Below are positions 1 through 10,485 of a stretch of 64,000 nt of DNA, in pieces. A program made the translations under genes and the position numbers. Source of the stretch: Bradyrhizobium vignae (GTDB lineage: Bacteria; Pseudomonadota; Alphaproteobacteria; Rhizobiales; Xanthobacteraceae); contig NZ_RDQF01000041.1 in NCBI RefSeq assembly GCF_004114425.1, positions 1 through 64,000 on the forward strand. Direction: 5' to 3'. Position 1 is the first letter of the stretch. Each line of letters opens with the position of its first letter. The notes beneath the pieces are model-generated. The model made no database searches. It saw only the letters and a program-made list of their open reading frames with translations, and was not told the DNA's origin.

Positions 1-1370
1 TCCGTCCTAATCTTCGTCACGGTCATGGCGGGTCCAAGCTCCTCTACGAGCGGTGATCTTCGCAATCACCGGACTTACCATGACCGCTTCAGCCTCTCAG
101 CTTTTGCAGAACCTCCCGCACACTACCTCCATGCGATGCCGGATGAGGCATGGTCGGCTTCCGCTGTCAGCACCGCCGACTCGCATGCCTTGCCCCACGG
201 GTATAGCGAACCATCGTGTCATCGAACGCGCCCTCCCTCCAATCACGTTTACTGGTAATTTTGAGCGCCTTGAAGACGGACAAAACGACCGAACTGGTTG
301 GCTCAAGGTGGAGAGCTCTCTGACACTCGATTCAGGACATCTGCGTGAGCAGCCCCCGAAACAAGAGGCTCTAGCCAGACTTGCGCTGGCGTTCGTCGGT
401 CGGCGATGAGATTGCTCGACGCTCAAGACTCCGTCCAAATCCGCCAATCCTGCCTTACATGCGGCGACAACCGATTGGGCATGAAGCAGCTTGACCTTGA
501 ACTCGTTCTGTTGCCTGAGTATTTTCGCAAGACTCCAATCGTCCTGCATCAGCTTATTGACGTGTTTGTCGTCCCCACCTCGCGGAGAATGCATGTGAGC
601 TAAACATTGCGCACCGATTCGTGGTCGCGCTGCGCGCCTCTAATCCTCCTCAACGCCGTCCTGTCAAGTTTCCCAATCATCGATGACGCCCTCTGATCGT
701 GGCCCAACTCAGCCACATCGACTTCGGAGTTGTCCGCCTTCCGGAAAGACCGGAATCGCGCCGTCCGCCGCAAACAACCCCAGCTTATCTCGATCCGCTA
801 TACCATCGGAGGAGCGCGACAGTCGCACTGGGGTCCGCGAAACGGTCGTTCATCAAGCTAGCTATGTGTGGATCGCCCGGACTTGGTGAGCGCGCAGAGC
901 AGTAGAATATGGTGCAACGTCTACCAGCTGCACGCGTTTGAAAATGCACTCACGGATTATCATTGCCATCTTCGTGTCCCGCCGACGCCGTCTACACCGC
1001 CTTTCCGCCGACCACGGCTTCAGTACGTCAGCCGCTACGATCATCTCTCTTCAATTTGCGACACGCATACGAGCGCCGCGTGCGCAGCAGGGGGACGGAC
1101 CGATTACAAGGTGAACATAGGGATACGAGCGGGCCGTCGAGCTTGCAAGAGCGTCATGAGCCCGTGATCTCACCTACCCTGGTGGTCCACGGTGCCCGGT
1201 GACGATCAGCGACGAAAGAGAAGCAGGCCCGGTTCATACTAACAGCGCCTATATATTATGGCTCTACAGCCGCGGCCGCGTCATTCGCCTCACAGTCCGC
1301 TGGAGCAACCCACAGTTACCCTTACATTCGCTAGATCTGCATGAGCGCCAACGCAACCGCGGCCGTTACC
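1..1370. other. No recognisable gene
   Basis: Short overlapping open frames occur on both strands. The longest is a 165-codon minus frame at 97-594 with no motif I recognise. Its first 60 residues are charged and protein-like, and the rest is serine- and arginine-rich, as expected of an antisense or decayed frame. This is most likely decayed accessory DNA. Confidence 0.4.
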
Positions 1371-1757
1371 TTAAATAAGACCCTCGCGCCGCGCCTTGAC
1401 GACACACTGAGTCCGACTGGACGTTTCCAGCTTTCGCATCGCATTCTTGATATGAAAGTTGACGGTGTTCTCGCTCACTTTCAGAATGACACCGATAGCC
1501 CAGGATGACTTCCCCTCCTCGACCCATCGCAAACATTGTCTTTCCCGTGCCGACAGCGCAACCTCTTTCTCATCCGCCATGAATTTCTCCTGGACTCGAG
1601 AGAACAGGAGAAGGATCAGCAAATGCAATGCCACTCTGTGGCGCCAGCAAGCATCGGCGAGGCAGGACAAATTCGTCGGTGATTGCCGCGACATTCGCGC
1701 GAGACCGCCATCCCGCTGCAGCCCTGTCGATGGGCTTGCGACATGTGTCGTAAACAC
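1371..1757 (-). pseudogene. LuxR-family regulator, C-terminal HTH remnant
   Basis: The last 70 or so residues form a typical LuxR-type DNA-binding domain: an LSARERQCLRW start, then VSENTVNFHIKNAMRKL as the recognition helix. The spacing and wording match the C-terminus of quorum-sensing LuxR proteins. In that family an acyl-homoserine-lactone-binding domain of about 160 residues precedes it. Here only a short stretch before the HTH looks related, and the reading frame changes around 1620-1640, so the sensor half is missing or frameshifted. It may be a pseudogene, or a solo HTH protein starting at the ATG before ADEKEVALS. No luxI partner is visible. Confidence 0.7.
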
Positions 1758-2028
1758 GACATCAGCATTGCTGACAATCGCGGCTGCCGATGTTGGTGTC
1801 CAACTCTATGTAAGGCGGATATAGCTTTCACTAAGCACTCCTCCCCGCCAAGGAGGGGGGGAATTCTTCCTGGGGCCCTAAGACCAGGCTCGCGAACCCA
1901 GGTCGTCCATTTGTAACCAAGGCCCCTCTTTTCAGCCTTTAGGCACCCTAATAAACCCCATAGTGAAAGCTTTGCGTTCGGCGCCACTCCTACGCAATTA
2001 TGCAAATCTGCGCGTCTCAAAAAACTAC

Positions 2029-2043
2029 CAATGCTGGTCATTG
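2029..2043. promoter_or_regulatory. Inverted-repeat operator candidate upstream of pepM
   Basis: A perfect dyad CAATG-N5-CATTG lies 88 bases before the pepM ATG. Nearly the same sequence, with about 30 similar bases around it, lies 91 bases before a decayed pepM-like start at 60280. Conservation of both sequence and spacing argues for a regulator-binding site (a LysR-type site would fit) or a promoter element. The function is inferred. Confidence 0.5.
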
Positions 2044-2116
2044 ATCGGCATTCCCCCAAAAAGATATGAACGGGTGACGTGGGCGCCAATCGAGGATCGG
2101 CTTGCAGGATTCAGGA

Positions 2117-3043
2117 ATGCAGCATCAACCACAAGCCGTTCGGCCTATGGCAGGCCGTCAATGCGCACGCCAGTCGCCTGTCGAAATGCTTCGGGCCCAG
2201 GTCTGCTCGAATGATGAGCTCTCGTTTCTGATGGAAGCGCATGATGGCCTGTCTGCCACGATCGCCCAGCGCTCAGGATTCAAGGGGCTCTGGGCCTCTG
2301 GTTTGTCGATTGCCAGTTCCCTTGGCTATCGCGATGCCAATGAAGCTTCATGGACCCAGATCGTCCAGAGCGTCGAACGCATAGTGGACTCAACCGAGCT
2401 ACCTGTGCTCGTTGACGGTGACGGCGGCTTTGGCAATTTCAACAATGCTCGCCTTCTCGCACGCAAACTTCATCAGGCTGGCGCGGCGGGCGTCTCGCTT
2501 GAGGACAGTTGCTTCCCGAAGCTGAACTCGCTCATTGGTGAACGGCATCCGCTCGCCGATATCCATGAATTCTCCGGTCGTCTGCGGGCTGTCAAGGATG
2601 CAGTCGCCGAGCATCTTGTTCTCGTGGCCAGGATCGAAGCGCTGATCGCCGGGCACGGATTGAAAGACGCTCTCTTGCGTGCTCACGCTTATGCCCACGC
2701 GGGAGCCGATGCAATCTTGATTCACTCGCGAAAGAGTACCGCGGACGAGATGCTTTCGTTTGTCGCCGAGTGGCGGAACCGGCTGCCTGTCGTGATCGTT
2801 CCGACGACCTACTTTCGAACGCCAGTCTCTGCCTATCGCGATGCGCGCATCTCCACAGTCGTCTGGGCCAATCACTCCATGCGTGCTGCGGCAGCTGCAA
2901 TGCGGCGCGTCTGCGATAGCATCGCAGCTCAAGAGAGCGTTGCGAGCATTGAATCTCATATCGCACCGCTGAGCGAGATATTCGAGCTCCTGAGGTATGA
3001 CGAACTCGCCGTGGCAGAAAAGCAATATCTGCATCCCCGTTAG
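2117..3043 (+). CDS. pepM: Phosphoenolpyruvate mutase (PepM)
   Basis: This isocitrate-lyase-superfamily enzyme rearranges PEP to phosphonopyruvate, the entry step of almost all phosphonate biosynthesis. It has 308 residues, usual for PepM with a short leader. Visible active-site residues are W59 and S61 (GLWASG), D73, D100 and D102 (VDGDGGFGN), E129, K135 and N137 in the EDSCFPKLNS signature, R in VARIEAL, and H in LIHSRK. The family signature is ED-K-x5-NS; here the lysine is serine (S131). An in-frame ATG exists at 2102, but I chose 2117 because a paralogous leader at 60280 begins with the same MQH-PQ residues. A cytidylyltransferase follows 318 bases downstream. No decarboxylase (Ppd) or aminoethylphosphonate transaminase gene is visible nearby, so the next metabolite is unknown. 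Confidence 0.85.
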   Translation: MQHQPQAVRPMAGRQCARQSPVEMLRAQVCSNDELSFLMEAHDGLSATIAQRSGFKGLWASGLSIASSLGYRDANEASWTQIVQSVERIVDSTELPVLVDGDGGFGNFNNARLLARKLHQAGAAGVSLEDSCFPKLNSLIGERHPLADIHEFSGRLRAVKDAVAEHLVLVARIEALIAGHGLKDALLRAHAYAHAGADAILIHSRKSTADEMLSFVAEWRNRLPVVIVPTTYFRTPVSAYRDARISTVVWANHSMRAAAAAMRRVCDSIAAQESVASIESHIAPLSEIFELLRYDELAVAEKQYLHPR

Positions 3044-3361
3044 TCGATGGTGGCCAGACTCTATCACCTAACGCTTTCTTTATTCAAAACCCGATGCGCC
3101 CCTCTCCTCTCGTCGTCTCCCTCCAGTGTCACCCAGTAAGACCGCGACCTAACATCCTGGGCAGCTCCGGACATGGCTAAACATCTGTCGTGCCGCTTAA
3201 GTAAGCTCACACGGCGGCTGATGTAGGTGTATGCGTTGATGACAATTCACACCGCCCCCTTCAATATCTGGGATGGTCGGACAAGTCTGCGGCACGCATC
3301 ACTGAACAGAGGCGTTCACGATGCTTGCGGAGCGACACCCGGGATGAAGAAGGCGAATGAA

Positions 3362-4156
3362 ATGCCTCTGAATGCTCCCAAGCATGCTCTCATTCTCGCC
3401 GCTGGAGTGGGCACTCGACTGCGGCCGCTAACGAATCTAAACCCGAAACCGCTCGTCCAAATCCATGGCACGCCCATCCTGCACAACGCGCTACAGAACC
3501 TTGGGCGTGTCGGCGTGGAACACGTGACGATTGTTGTCGGGTATCGCAAGGAGGCGATCCAAGAAGCCTGCGGCAGTCGGTTTGGCGGCGTTGCAATCAA
3601 ATACGTCGAATCCCCCGTTTACGACCGTACTGGAAGCGCCTATTCGCTCTGGCTGGCGCGTGACGCGCTCGTTTCCGGAGACCACTTCCTTCTTGAGGGC
3701 GACGTCTTCTTCGAGGAAAATGTATTGCGGCATCTGCTCATCAGTGAAGCGCCCGACGCGGCTGCTGTCGCTCCCTTCGATGAGCTGATGCAGGGATCAG
3801 CGGTCCTGTTGTCCGATCTTGGCTTCATTTCAGAATTTCGCCTGAAACAAACAGCGAGAAATCTCATCACGGATGGCCCGCCTCTTTACAAGACGATGAA
3901 TCTGTTACGCCTGTCCGCGTCTACTCTGCGGACAGAGGTCGTTCCGGCCCTAGACGATATGATCAAGGCCGGCGCTACCCAAGCCTACACTGAGGAGCTT
4001 CTTTCCTATCTCGTGGAAAGGCAAGGCTTGCTGCTTGCTGCGGTGAGATGCGATGATCTCAGGTGGTACGAAATCGATGATGCGGAAGATCTGCGCACCG
4101 CCGAGCGCATCTTCGCAAGAGGCGATCCGTCGTCTGATCCAACCGCCTGGGGGTGA
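3362..4156 (+). CDS. CTP:phosphonate/phosphocholine cytidylyltransferase (PntC/LicC-like)
   Basis: This nucleotidyltransferase of the GT-A fold has 264 residues. The N-terminal LILAAGVGTRLRPLT loop and the KPLVQIHGTPIL segment bind the nucleotide. A TGSAYSLWLA segment and LLEGDVFF (metal-binding acidic residue) are characteristic of LicC- and PntC-type enzymes that join CMP to phosphocholine or 2-aminoethylphosphonate. The C-terminal WYEIDDAEDLRTAE is also typical. Its position just after pepM makes a phosphonate substrate likely. The start at 3362 has AAGG eight bases upstream; in-frame ATGs at 3344 and earlier are possible. The product would be a CMP-phosphonate for the CDP-alcohol phosphatidyltransferase encoded at 8873-9473. 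Confidence 0.8.
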   Translation: MPLNAPKHALILAAGVGTRLRPLTNLNPKPLVQIHGTPILHNALQNLGRVGVEHVTIVVGYRKEAIQEACGSRFGGVAIKYVESPVYDRTGSAYSLWLARDALVSGDHFLLEGDVFFEENVLRHLLISEAPDAAAVAPFDELMQGSAVLLSDLGFISEFRLKQTARNLITDGPPLYKTMNLLRLSASTLRTEVVPALDDMIKAGATQAYTEELLSYLVERQGLLLAAVRCDDLRWYEIDDAEDLRTAERIFARGDPSSDPTAWG

Positions 4157-4364
4157 GGTTCACGACGATCACGGAAGGTTTGAAGCTGCGCCACTTCACA
4201 ACCTGCGCGGCTGCCTCTGACAAGGGCCGGCCAGCGATGAAGACCCACAAGCTTGATAGAGGTCGCAACCAACGCGGCCGTCTATTGCCTCAGCAAAACG
4301 CGAGCGGCTCGTCCCGGCATGACGCGTGAAACGCCGCCCACCAGCAATGTTGGTAGCGAAATAG

Positions 4365-5037
4365 TTATTTCGCCCTCAGCCCAAACTGCCGATCGACCTC
4401 GTGGAGCACCTCACGCGCGGTAGGATGCTGAAGACCACACTTATGATATGCAATGTCCGGCTCGGAAATCCAGAGCAGGCTGACCTCCGGAAGTGCTTCT
4501 TTCTTCAGGAAGGAGAAGAATAGATCGACGACATGTTCAATGGTCGCACGCGCCGGCCGCTGGTCGGGAGAGAGCATCGGAAAGGCGGCGCAATTCTGTG
4601 AGCGGCCGCATTGCCACTGCACTTTGATGGGTCATGAACCCAGAACGCCGGCGCACCTGCCTGCCAAATCCCCACCCCGAAAGTCCAAAAGAGCCCTGCG
4701 ACTGAGCCCCGATCGACAGCATCGCACTATCATGAGACGCCAAGACTTCGCCGACCGTACTGACGGTGAGGACGCCACCGCGTTCGCTGCCGAGTGTCAT
4801 GAGCGCGGAGAGCGAAAATACATCGATCGACCGACGCGTTTGCCAGAAAACGGTTGCCGATGATTCCATCGGCCGAGCTATGCCACGCAGCCGATGAAAC
4901 GCGCGTCCGACTGGGAAAAATGAGGTATGGCGGGCAAGTCGAAGGTCGATTTTGGACAGCTCGGCGAGATTCGGCGTAACTGCTTCATCTAGCTGGTCAG
5001 GACGAAGGCCATCCAGCACGACAATTAGAAATTTCAT
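4365..5037 (-). pseudogene. Alkaline-phosphatase-superfamily phosphodiesterase/phosphonatase, broken
   Basis: The start MKFLIVVLDGLRPDQLDE and TPNLAELS are typical of type I phosphodiesterase, nucleotide pyrophosphatase and phosphonoacetate hydrolase proteins, including the first metal Asp. The end, in another frame, reads SEPDIAYHKCGLQHPTAREVL, matching the family's PDxxxHxxGP metal-binding segment. Between them the frame changes near 4600 and about half the usual 400 or more residues are missing, so the gene is dead. Its place beside pepM and pntC suggests it once hydrolysed a phosphonate or phosphate ester of the pathway, but that is inference. Confidence 0.65.
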
Positions 5038-5100
5038 TCGGCCACATTCCTGCTCCGATTCTCGAGCCTCAACCTACGGGAGCGACGCGCGGCTCTCAAG

Positions 5101-6587
5101 TTGGCCGGTGGACTGAACTCGCTTCCATCGACCTCTGTCTTTGCCCAAGACGCTGCCCGAACGGCACTGCGGATTGCAATGCAGGATCTGCGCGTCGAGC
5201 GCGATCCGCTCCATCCCCGTCCTACTGCGCTCGTGAGCTTCCGGGTGCTCGAGAGCATTTACTACAAGCTCTTTGCGATCGACTATTAACGGGACGGGCG
5301 GATTCGGCCGATGTTGGCTGAAAGCATTGAGGCTCTCGACAGCACCACATATCGCGTGTCTCCGCGGAAAGGGGTTCGATTCCACGATGCTCAAGAGTTA
5401 ACGGCAGAGGACGTCGCGTTACTTTCGGCGGAACGTATGCTGGCAAAAGAGAGTTGTGGCGTTGCCCAGATCAGCTTTCCGTCGATAAGCGCGGCGCGGG
5501 CAACCGGCCGACATACTGTCGAGTTCAGCACCAAGGCGCCCGATCCTGTTTTTGTCAAACGACTACCTCATATGGAGCCAGCATCGTCTCGAAATCAGCC
5601 TATCTGAAGGCGGCGACATTCGATCAAACGGCCAGGGCTCCCAGCGCGGCGGGGCCTTACAGGGTCGTTGAGGCCGTCGAAAACCGCTACATACGCCTTG
5701 AGTTGCACGAAGGGTACTGGGGTGGAAGACCGGCGCCGAAGGGGAACCGAGTTTCGGATGGTGCGGGAGCCGGCGGCACGCGTCGCCGGCCTTCGCGCTG
5801 GCGACTTCGATGTCATCCCGACCGTAGCGCCGGACGCCCCGGACAGGCGTGGTTGGAGGCGACACACGTCCTTCCGCACGCTGTTCTATCATTCGACCGC
5901 CAACGAGGTGCTGCGGGATCCGGCGCATCAGGCGCGCCATGACTCTGGCGATCGATAGGCAGACCATTATCAATAGTATTTGGCGCAAGCGCATGAGTGT
6001 GCCGCTTTCCCATCAAAGCCCTGCTTACGGCGCTCTCTACCATCCAGACTGCCCAATCCCACAGTACAATCCGCAAGGGGCGAAGCGACTTCTTGCCGAA
6101 ACCAGCTATAATGGGGCAGCAATTCCTTTCAAAACGGTCGGCAACTACTACACGGCCGAGCTTATCGAAACTCAAGCCATCGCTGCAATGTGGCGGGCTG
6201 TCGGCTTGAACGTCGATTTCCAGATGAAAGAGAATGGTCCCAAGTCGGCGCCCGTCTGGTCCGCGGTGTGAACAACTCGTCCGATGGGACATAATACCCC
6301 GATCCCACAGCATCATTCATCTCGCGCGGGGGGGTCTCAGAGCAATTTCAGAGGGATGGGTATTGGCGGAACGACAGATTTAATGTGCTGGAGACGATTT
6401 TGCTAACGGCGCAGGAGCCGGCCCAAAGATGGGGCTACCTATCAAGAGATGCTGGACATATTCGAAGAGATTGATCCACCAGGGACGGTGCTCCGCTCGC
6501 TTGGCGAGTTCTTCGGAAAGGCGCCAACATCCAGTGGGCACCGACCCCAACCGGTTTGATGGATTTTCGGCCAGGCGCAATCAACGC
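5101..6587 (+). pseudogene. Peptide ABC transporter solute-binding protein, broken
   Basis: The pieces add up to a near full-length SBP_bac_5 protein (Dpp/Opp type). A remnant of the signal-peptide end (STSVFAQDA) is followed by VRFHDAQELTAEDV, GPYRVVEAVENRYI, RAMTLAIDRQTIINSIW, YNPQGAKRLLAE and a C-terminal MDFRPGAINA. The frame is interrupted by a TAA at 5287 and changes frame near 5580, 5740, 5920 and again after 6271. A linked, equally broken ATPase follows and no permease genes lie between, so an internal deletion probably removed them. An intact system of the same class lies at 50.8-56.2 kb. Confidence 0.8.
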
Positions 6588-6724
6588 CTAGCCGAGAGCG
6601 GCTTGGGCCAGACGCAAAAGACTATTGTTTGCTCGGAGACTGGAATCATGGACCAAACCAGTTCGCATGCACTTGAAGCACCTTTGTCCAAACCTTTGAG
6701 CAAGGGAATGCCGGGCGCCCAGCC

Positions 6725-7430
6725 ATGGCGGCCGGCAGCCCGTCGCTCCTGAGCATTCCCGGATTGGCGTTGTTCTTGCAGACCGGCCCGAGACACGCGT
6801 CCCGGACGCCATTCAGTTCGAGCTGCCGAAGAGTGCGTTTTTCGCGCTTCTCGGCGAAAGCGGCAGCGGAAAGAGCGTGCTGTGTTCGACCATCATGGGA
6901 GTAGCAAGTTCCGAGCTGAGATGTCTCGGCGATATTCATATCTAAGGCAGCCTCTTTCTGACGTCGATCGGCGCCGGCGCGCAATGATCTACCAACAACC
7001 AAGCCTATATCTTAACCCTGTTCGTAACATTGGATTCCAGCTCGCGGGACTGTCCAGATGAACAGCGGCTTGAGCAAGCGAGAGGCGAGCGAAAGGGCTG
7101 CGATGTTGGACTCGATAGTCCCAATGAGACGATAAGAAAATACCCGCACGAGATGTCCGGCGGAATGAATCAGCGCGTCATGATTGCAATGGCGCGCTAG
7201 CGATGAAGCCCGACGCTTCTGATCGCAGACGAGACGACCTCGGCTCTCGACGTCACCACGCAAAAGCAGATCCTTGACTTGCTCCAACGGCTCCGCTCAG
7301 ACATGGCCGTCCGCTTTGTGACCCATGACCTGGGCGTTGCCCTGCAGCAGTCGGATCGCATCGGCGTTCTCTACGTCAGCCAGTTGGTCAGCCGCTGCAG
7401 GATGGCTGACGGCTGCGAGGCAAAGACACA
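6725..7430 (+). pseudogene. OppD/DppD-like ABC ATPase, broken
   Basis: Several frames together show the Walker A region LLGESGSGKSVLCSTIMG near 6860, the Q-loop and following segment MIYQQPSLYLNPV near 6985, the signature KYPHEMSGGMNQRVMIAMAR near 7150, Walker B LLIADETTSALDVTTQKQI near 7230, and the H-loop VTHDLGVA near 7320. Stops and frameshifts separate these pieces, so no functional ATPase can be made. It belongs with the broken binding protein just upstream. Confidence 0.8.
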
Positions 7431-7471
7431 GGAACGCTGTCCCCGTCTTTTGATCTTAGATTGCGAAAGCA

Positions 7472-7836
7472 ACCATTCCCGCAGACGTTTGACGCTATCA
7501 ATCCTCCAACAAGAAAATGCTTCGCAAACAACTTCCGAATCCGATTCTGTGCAAAATCGGTATTCCCGCCGCAGCAAAGTCCGCCTTAAGTCACGGTAAT
7601 TGTAGATCTCCCGTTTATACGTGACTGTCAGGCCGAGCTCCTCATCGAGGAACGGTTGGTTTGAGCGAGGATCCAGATCGATGATCGCGAGCCTTCGATG
7701 TGCGAAGGCAAAGAGGTCAACAACTGCCACTCGCGTCAGGGTCCCGATGGGCCAGGGCCTGAGCGCAACGCGCGAGGTTCCGCTCGGTCACTGACATATC
7801 AGTAACCCGTCCGATGAATCCACAAATCCCACACAC
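7472..7836 (-). pseudogene. Asparagine synthetase (AsnB-type) glutaminase-domain fragment
   Basis: A GTG at 7836 begins VCGICGFIGRV, keeping the N-terminal nucleophile Cys2 of class II glutamine amidotransferases. The frame shifts near 7735, then continues with HRRLAIIDLDPRSNQPF, IYNYRDLRR and FCTESDSEVV, all recognisable N-terminal AsnB segments. The synthetase domain (about 400 residues) is absent. It lies downstream of the formyltransferase on the same strand and may once have amidated a product of this cluster. Confidence 0.75.
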
Positions 7837-8039
7837 AGCTAGCCTCCTGCGTGCTCAGCCGGCCCACACGCGGTCGGGCGCGGCCGCCTCTCGATAGACT
7901 GGATGTTACAAAAACAACCTGCAGAGCTAAGACCACGTGCAGTCAATGAGGGAGGTTCGCAGGCAACACTTTGGCTCCGCGGACGGGCTCGAGACGCGCG
8001 ATCTCATATTCCGGGCTAGCTTCCACGGTGCGAGTCAAG

Positions 8040-8843
8040 TCAAGCCTTGCCCTGGAGGTGAACATCCCGAACGAGCGTCCGAGCCTCACTGGTCATGACT
8101 CGTTCGACGAGCCACTTTGGAGGCTCAATGCGTGGTGGAAGGTATAGAGCGCGGTAGAGTCGATCGAGTTCTTCGGCGGTGCGTGGAACGTCTGACGAAT
8201 CCAACAGTGCGGCCATCCTCCGCATGGGATAGAAGCAAGCCTTGCGCTTTTCTTGAGCGATCAACTCGTCTTGTGACCGACACGTCGCCGATCCGTCCAT
8301 TAAACGCAGCCAAACGTGGCAGAAGAGAGCGTAGCCATAAAGTTGCGCTCTGGTGTCTAAAGAGAGGGCGGTCTCAGAAGGCAGAATGGGGAACCGCAAT
8401 TCGCCGATAATATCGCCCCTATCGACCCGCTCTGAGAGATAGTGGACAGTTACCCCAAAGCTCTTGTCGCCGTTGAGTATGGCATGCGTCCGCGCAAAAC
8501 TGCCGCGAAATTCAGGCAGTGGGCCTGGATGAAGATTGATTCCTCCTCCATCAAACCGTGTGAGGATGTGGGGCGGAAAAATCTTGTTCCATATGACGCT
8601 TACGAGAAACGTTCCGAGAGGAGGAACATCGTCTATCGACTCGGAAAACGGTATTCCGAAGCGATCTGCGACTTGCCAAAGCTCCTCACTGGTTTCATGC
8701 CGCCACCACGTTTTCTCGTACCGGGAAGCGCCGAAAATGCCCGCGAAGCGGTCTTTGCTGCAGGTCTCGATGGCAAACAGAAGGCAGCGGGTCGCAAGTC
8801 CCCTGGTTCCGGCAAATACCACGCCGTTAGTTAAGCTCGACAT
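8040..8843 (-). CDS. Formyltransferase-family protein (Fmt N-terminal fold)
   Basis: This 267-residue protein has the formyl-tetrahydrofolate-dependent transferase core. The catalytic triad is visible as N103 and H105 in NLHPGPLPEFRG and D141 in ERVDRGDIIGE, with GVTVHYL between. It is shorter than methionyl-tRNA formyltransferase and lacks that enzyme's standard C-terminal tRNA-binding domain. It is therefore more likely a small-molecule or sugar-amine formyltransferase of a biosynthetic cluster. AAGGA lies about six bases before the ATG. It begins 30 bases after the end of the CDP-alcohol transferase gene, as in an operon. This is one of few intact genes in the decaying block; its substrate is unknown. 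Confidence 0.75.
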   Translation of the reverse strand: MSSLTNGVVFAGTRGLATRCLLFAIETCSKDRFAGIFGASRYEKTWWRHETSEELWQVADRFGIPFSESIDDVPPLGTFLVSVIWNKIFPPHILTRFDGGGINLHPGPLPEFRGSFARTHAILNGDKSFGVTVHYLSERVDRGDIIGELRFPILPSETALSLDTRAQLYGYALFCHVWLRLMDGSATCRSQDELIAQEKRKACFYPMRRMAALLDSSDVPRTAEELDRLYRALYLPPRIEPPKWLVERVMTSEARTLVRDVHLQGKA

Positions 8844-8872
8844 TTCTCGTCCTTACGACATTGTAATCCCGA

Positions 8873-9473
8873 TTATTGGCCCGCCCTGCTCGTAATCAGC
8901 AGCCCGGCGGACGCAGTGACCCCTACGCCGATGGTGAGCACATGCATAAGAGTGCCCGAGGCTTTGATCTTGAATGGCGCGATGTGGAGCAATGATAGCG
9001 GTACAAAGACGGCAGCAAGGACGATACTGAGCTCAGGCGGCCCAACATGTGGTCAACTAGCAAGACCGCCGCGAGCGCTGGAAGAGCGTAAAAGGGAGGT
9101 CGGCCGGTCGAATAACCGTGATCGTCCAATCCGAAATAGTCAAAATATGCCAGCCGAAGAGCTCCGATCAATATCAGGAACGCTGCGAACACCGCAGCTG
9201 CTGGAGACTCCACAAAACACACGATGACAATTGCCGAAATGACTGATCCAAACATGAGGCCCGAGAACGCATCGAGAGCTTTACCGATGGTTTTGATGGC
9301 CATCGTTCGGTTCTCGGTTCGACGGGCAATTTCGCCATCCACATCATCAACGATGAGTCCGAGCGCTACTCCCGCCTCATAATGTCCTTTCATACGCGCC
9401 CCATCGCTGCGCCAGAACACAGGAGCCCCAAGGCAGTAATGGCATTTGCGCGGTCAGATAGGTATGCGATCAT
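8873..9473 (-). pseudogene. CDP-alcohol phosphatidyltransferase, frameshifted
   Basis: Three frames join into one membrane enzyme of about 200 residues. From 9473 comes the first helix (RANAITALGLLCSGAAM), which stops at about 9393. Another frame carries the CDP-binding signature DDVDGEIAR...GKALDAFSG and two membrane segments. Near 9050 the frame shifts again to PELSIVLAAVFVPLSLL and LMHVLTIGVGVTASAGLLI, ending at 8873. The signature D-x2-DG-x2-AR is intact, but the last aspartate of GxxxDxxxD is Gly. Enzymes of this family move a phospho- or phosphono-alcohol from CDP to an acceptor, which fits pepM and the cytidylyltransferase. It is inactive unless the frameshifts are sequence errors. Confidence 0.75.
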
Positions 9474-10129
9474 CGAACTTCGATGTTACTCTTTTTGCCG
9501 CGAGCGATCGAATTCTCTGCCCTTGCTGGTTGGCAGCCGCAACTGCAACTTAACTTGGACTAGGTCCGAAACATCCGCAAACTACTCGTTCTGATAGGGC
9601 CGCCTAATGGTTCCGCGAGCAAAGACGAGACGCGGCTCTTCCCCTTCATCCGATTGGGACGAGGCAGGCTCGAGCCGTCATGCTAGCTTGACGCCATTCT
9701 CCTATAGACGCTGCTGTTCGATCGGTTCGAAAGGACCGCGAGCGCGCGCTTGCTGCCCCCCAGGCAACCCGCAAAATGCTGTAGAACGACCCGGTGAATG
9801 GCGATCGCGATGACCAAGTCTAGCGTACCAGAAAACCCAACGTGCAGCTCCTAGGCGTGGCGGCATCTGTCATTAGAGCTTTGGTCCGGCGAAGCCGAGA
9901 TACGTCTCCCCGTTCGGCGCTGCAGACGGACCGCCCAGCTAATCGCCCCTCTCTCGCGCACTACAGCTCTCCAGAATGCGCGCTAGTGTCGAGCTCGGCG
10001 TGATCAGCCTACGCTCAGACGCTTGCGATCCTTCATCTAAGGTCGCGGACACTTAGTGACCGTCCGGTTCACGTCGGGCTCGCTGTCAGGCCGATCGGCC
10101 GACTTCTTCAACGGCCTGGACTGAAGAGG
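9474..10129. other. No gene recognised
   Basis: The stretch lies between the CDP-alcohol transferase remnant and the distal end of the MFS pseudogene. Only short frames without motifs occur on either strand, and no promoter or repeat could be identified. Confidence 0.4.
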
Positions 10130-10482
10130 AATGGCGCAAAGGACGCCGTAGATAATCGGAAGGTCGTGATCAACCCGCCCCGTCTCCAATACCCGTCCGC
10201 TCCGAAGACTGAGAGCGGCGAACTTCCACGACAGATGCTGTTTAGACCAGAGCTACACCCGACGAAGGCAATGAACATTACATTTGCGGCGAGTAAGTGA
10301 GTCGCCAGCATAAGCGAATGTCGCCGCTGAGAGAATAACACATGGCGAGTTGACAGGGCATATCCTCTCACTAAACGATCCAGCAAACAGCCGTACTGCG
10401 AGCTGTGACGGGCCGAAGAGCGTGGAAACCAAGGCTGTCTCCTGCAGGTCTAAGCCGAGCTGAGTAATGCTGAACAAGCGCG
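10130..10482 (-). pseudogene. MFS transporter, distal part (downstream of group II intron)
   Basis: The frame carries TQLGLDLQETALVSTLFGPSQLAVRLF, a recognisable cytoplasmic loop and helix in the second half of small MFS exporters, followed by SPCVILSAATFAYAG and other hydrophobic segments in shifted frames. It continues the MFS sequence that stops at about 12383; the group II intron lies between them. Both halves also carry frameshifts. Confidence 0.6.
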
Positions 10483-10485
10483 CTA

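Noticed and set aside
97..594. 165-codon minus-strand open frame
   Set aside because: No recognised motif, no clear ribosome site, and the composition of its second half is like a shadow frame.
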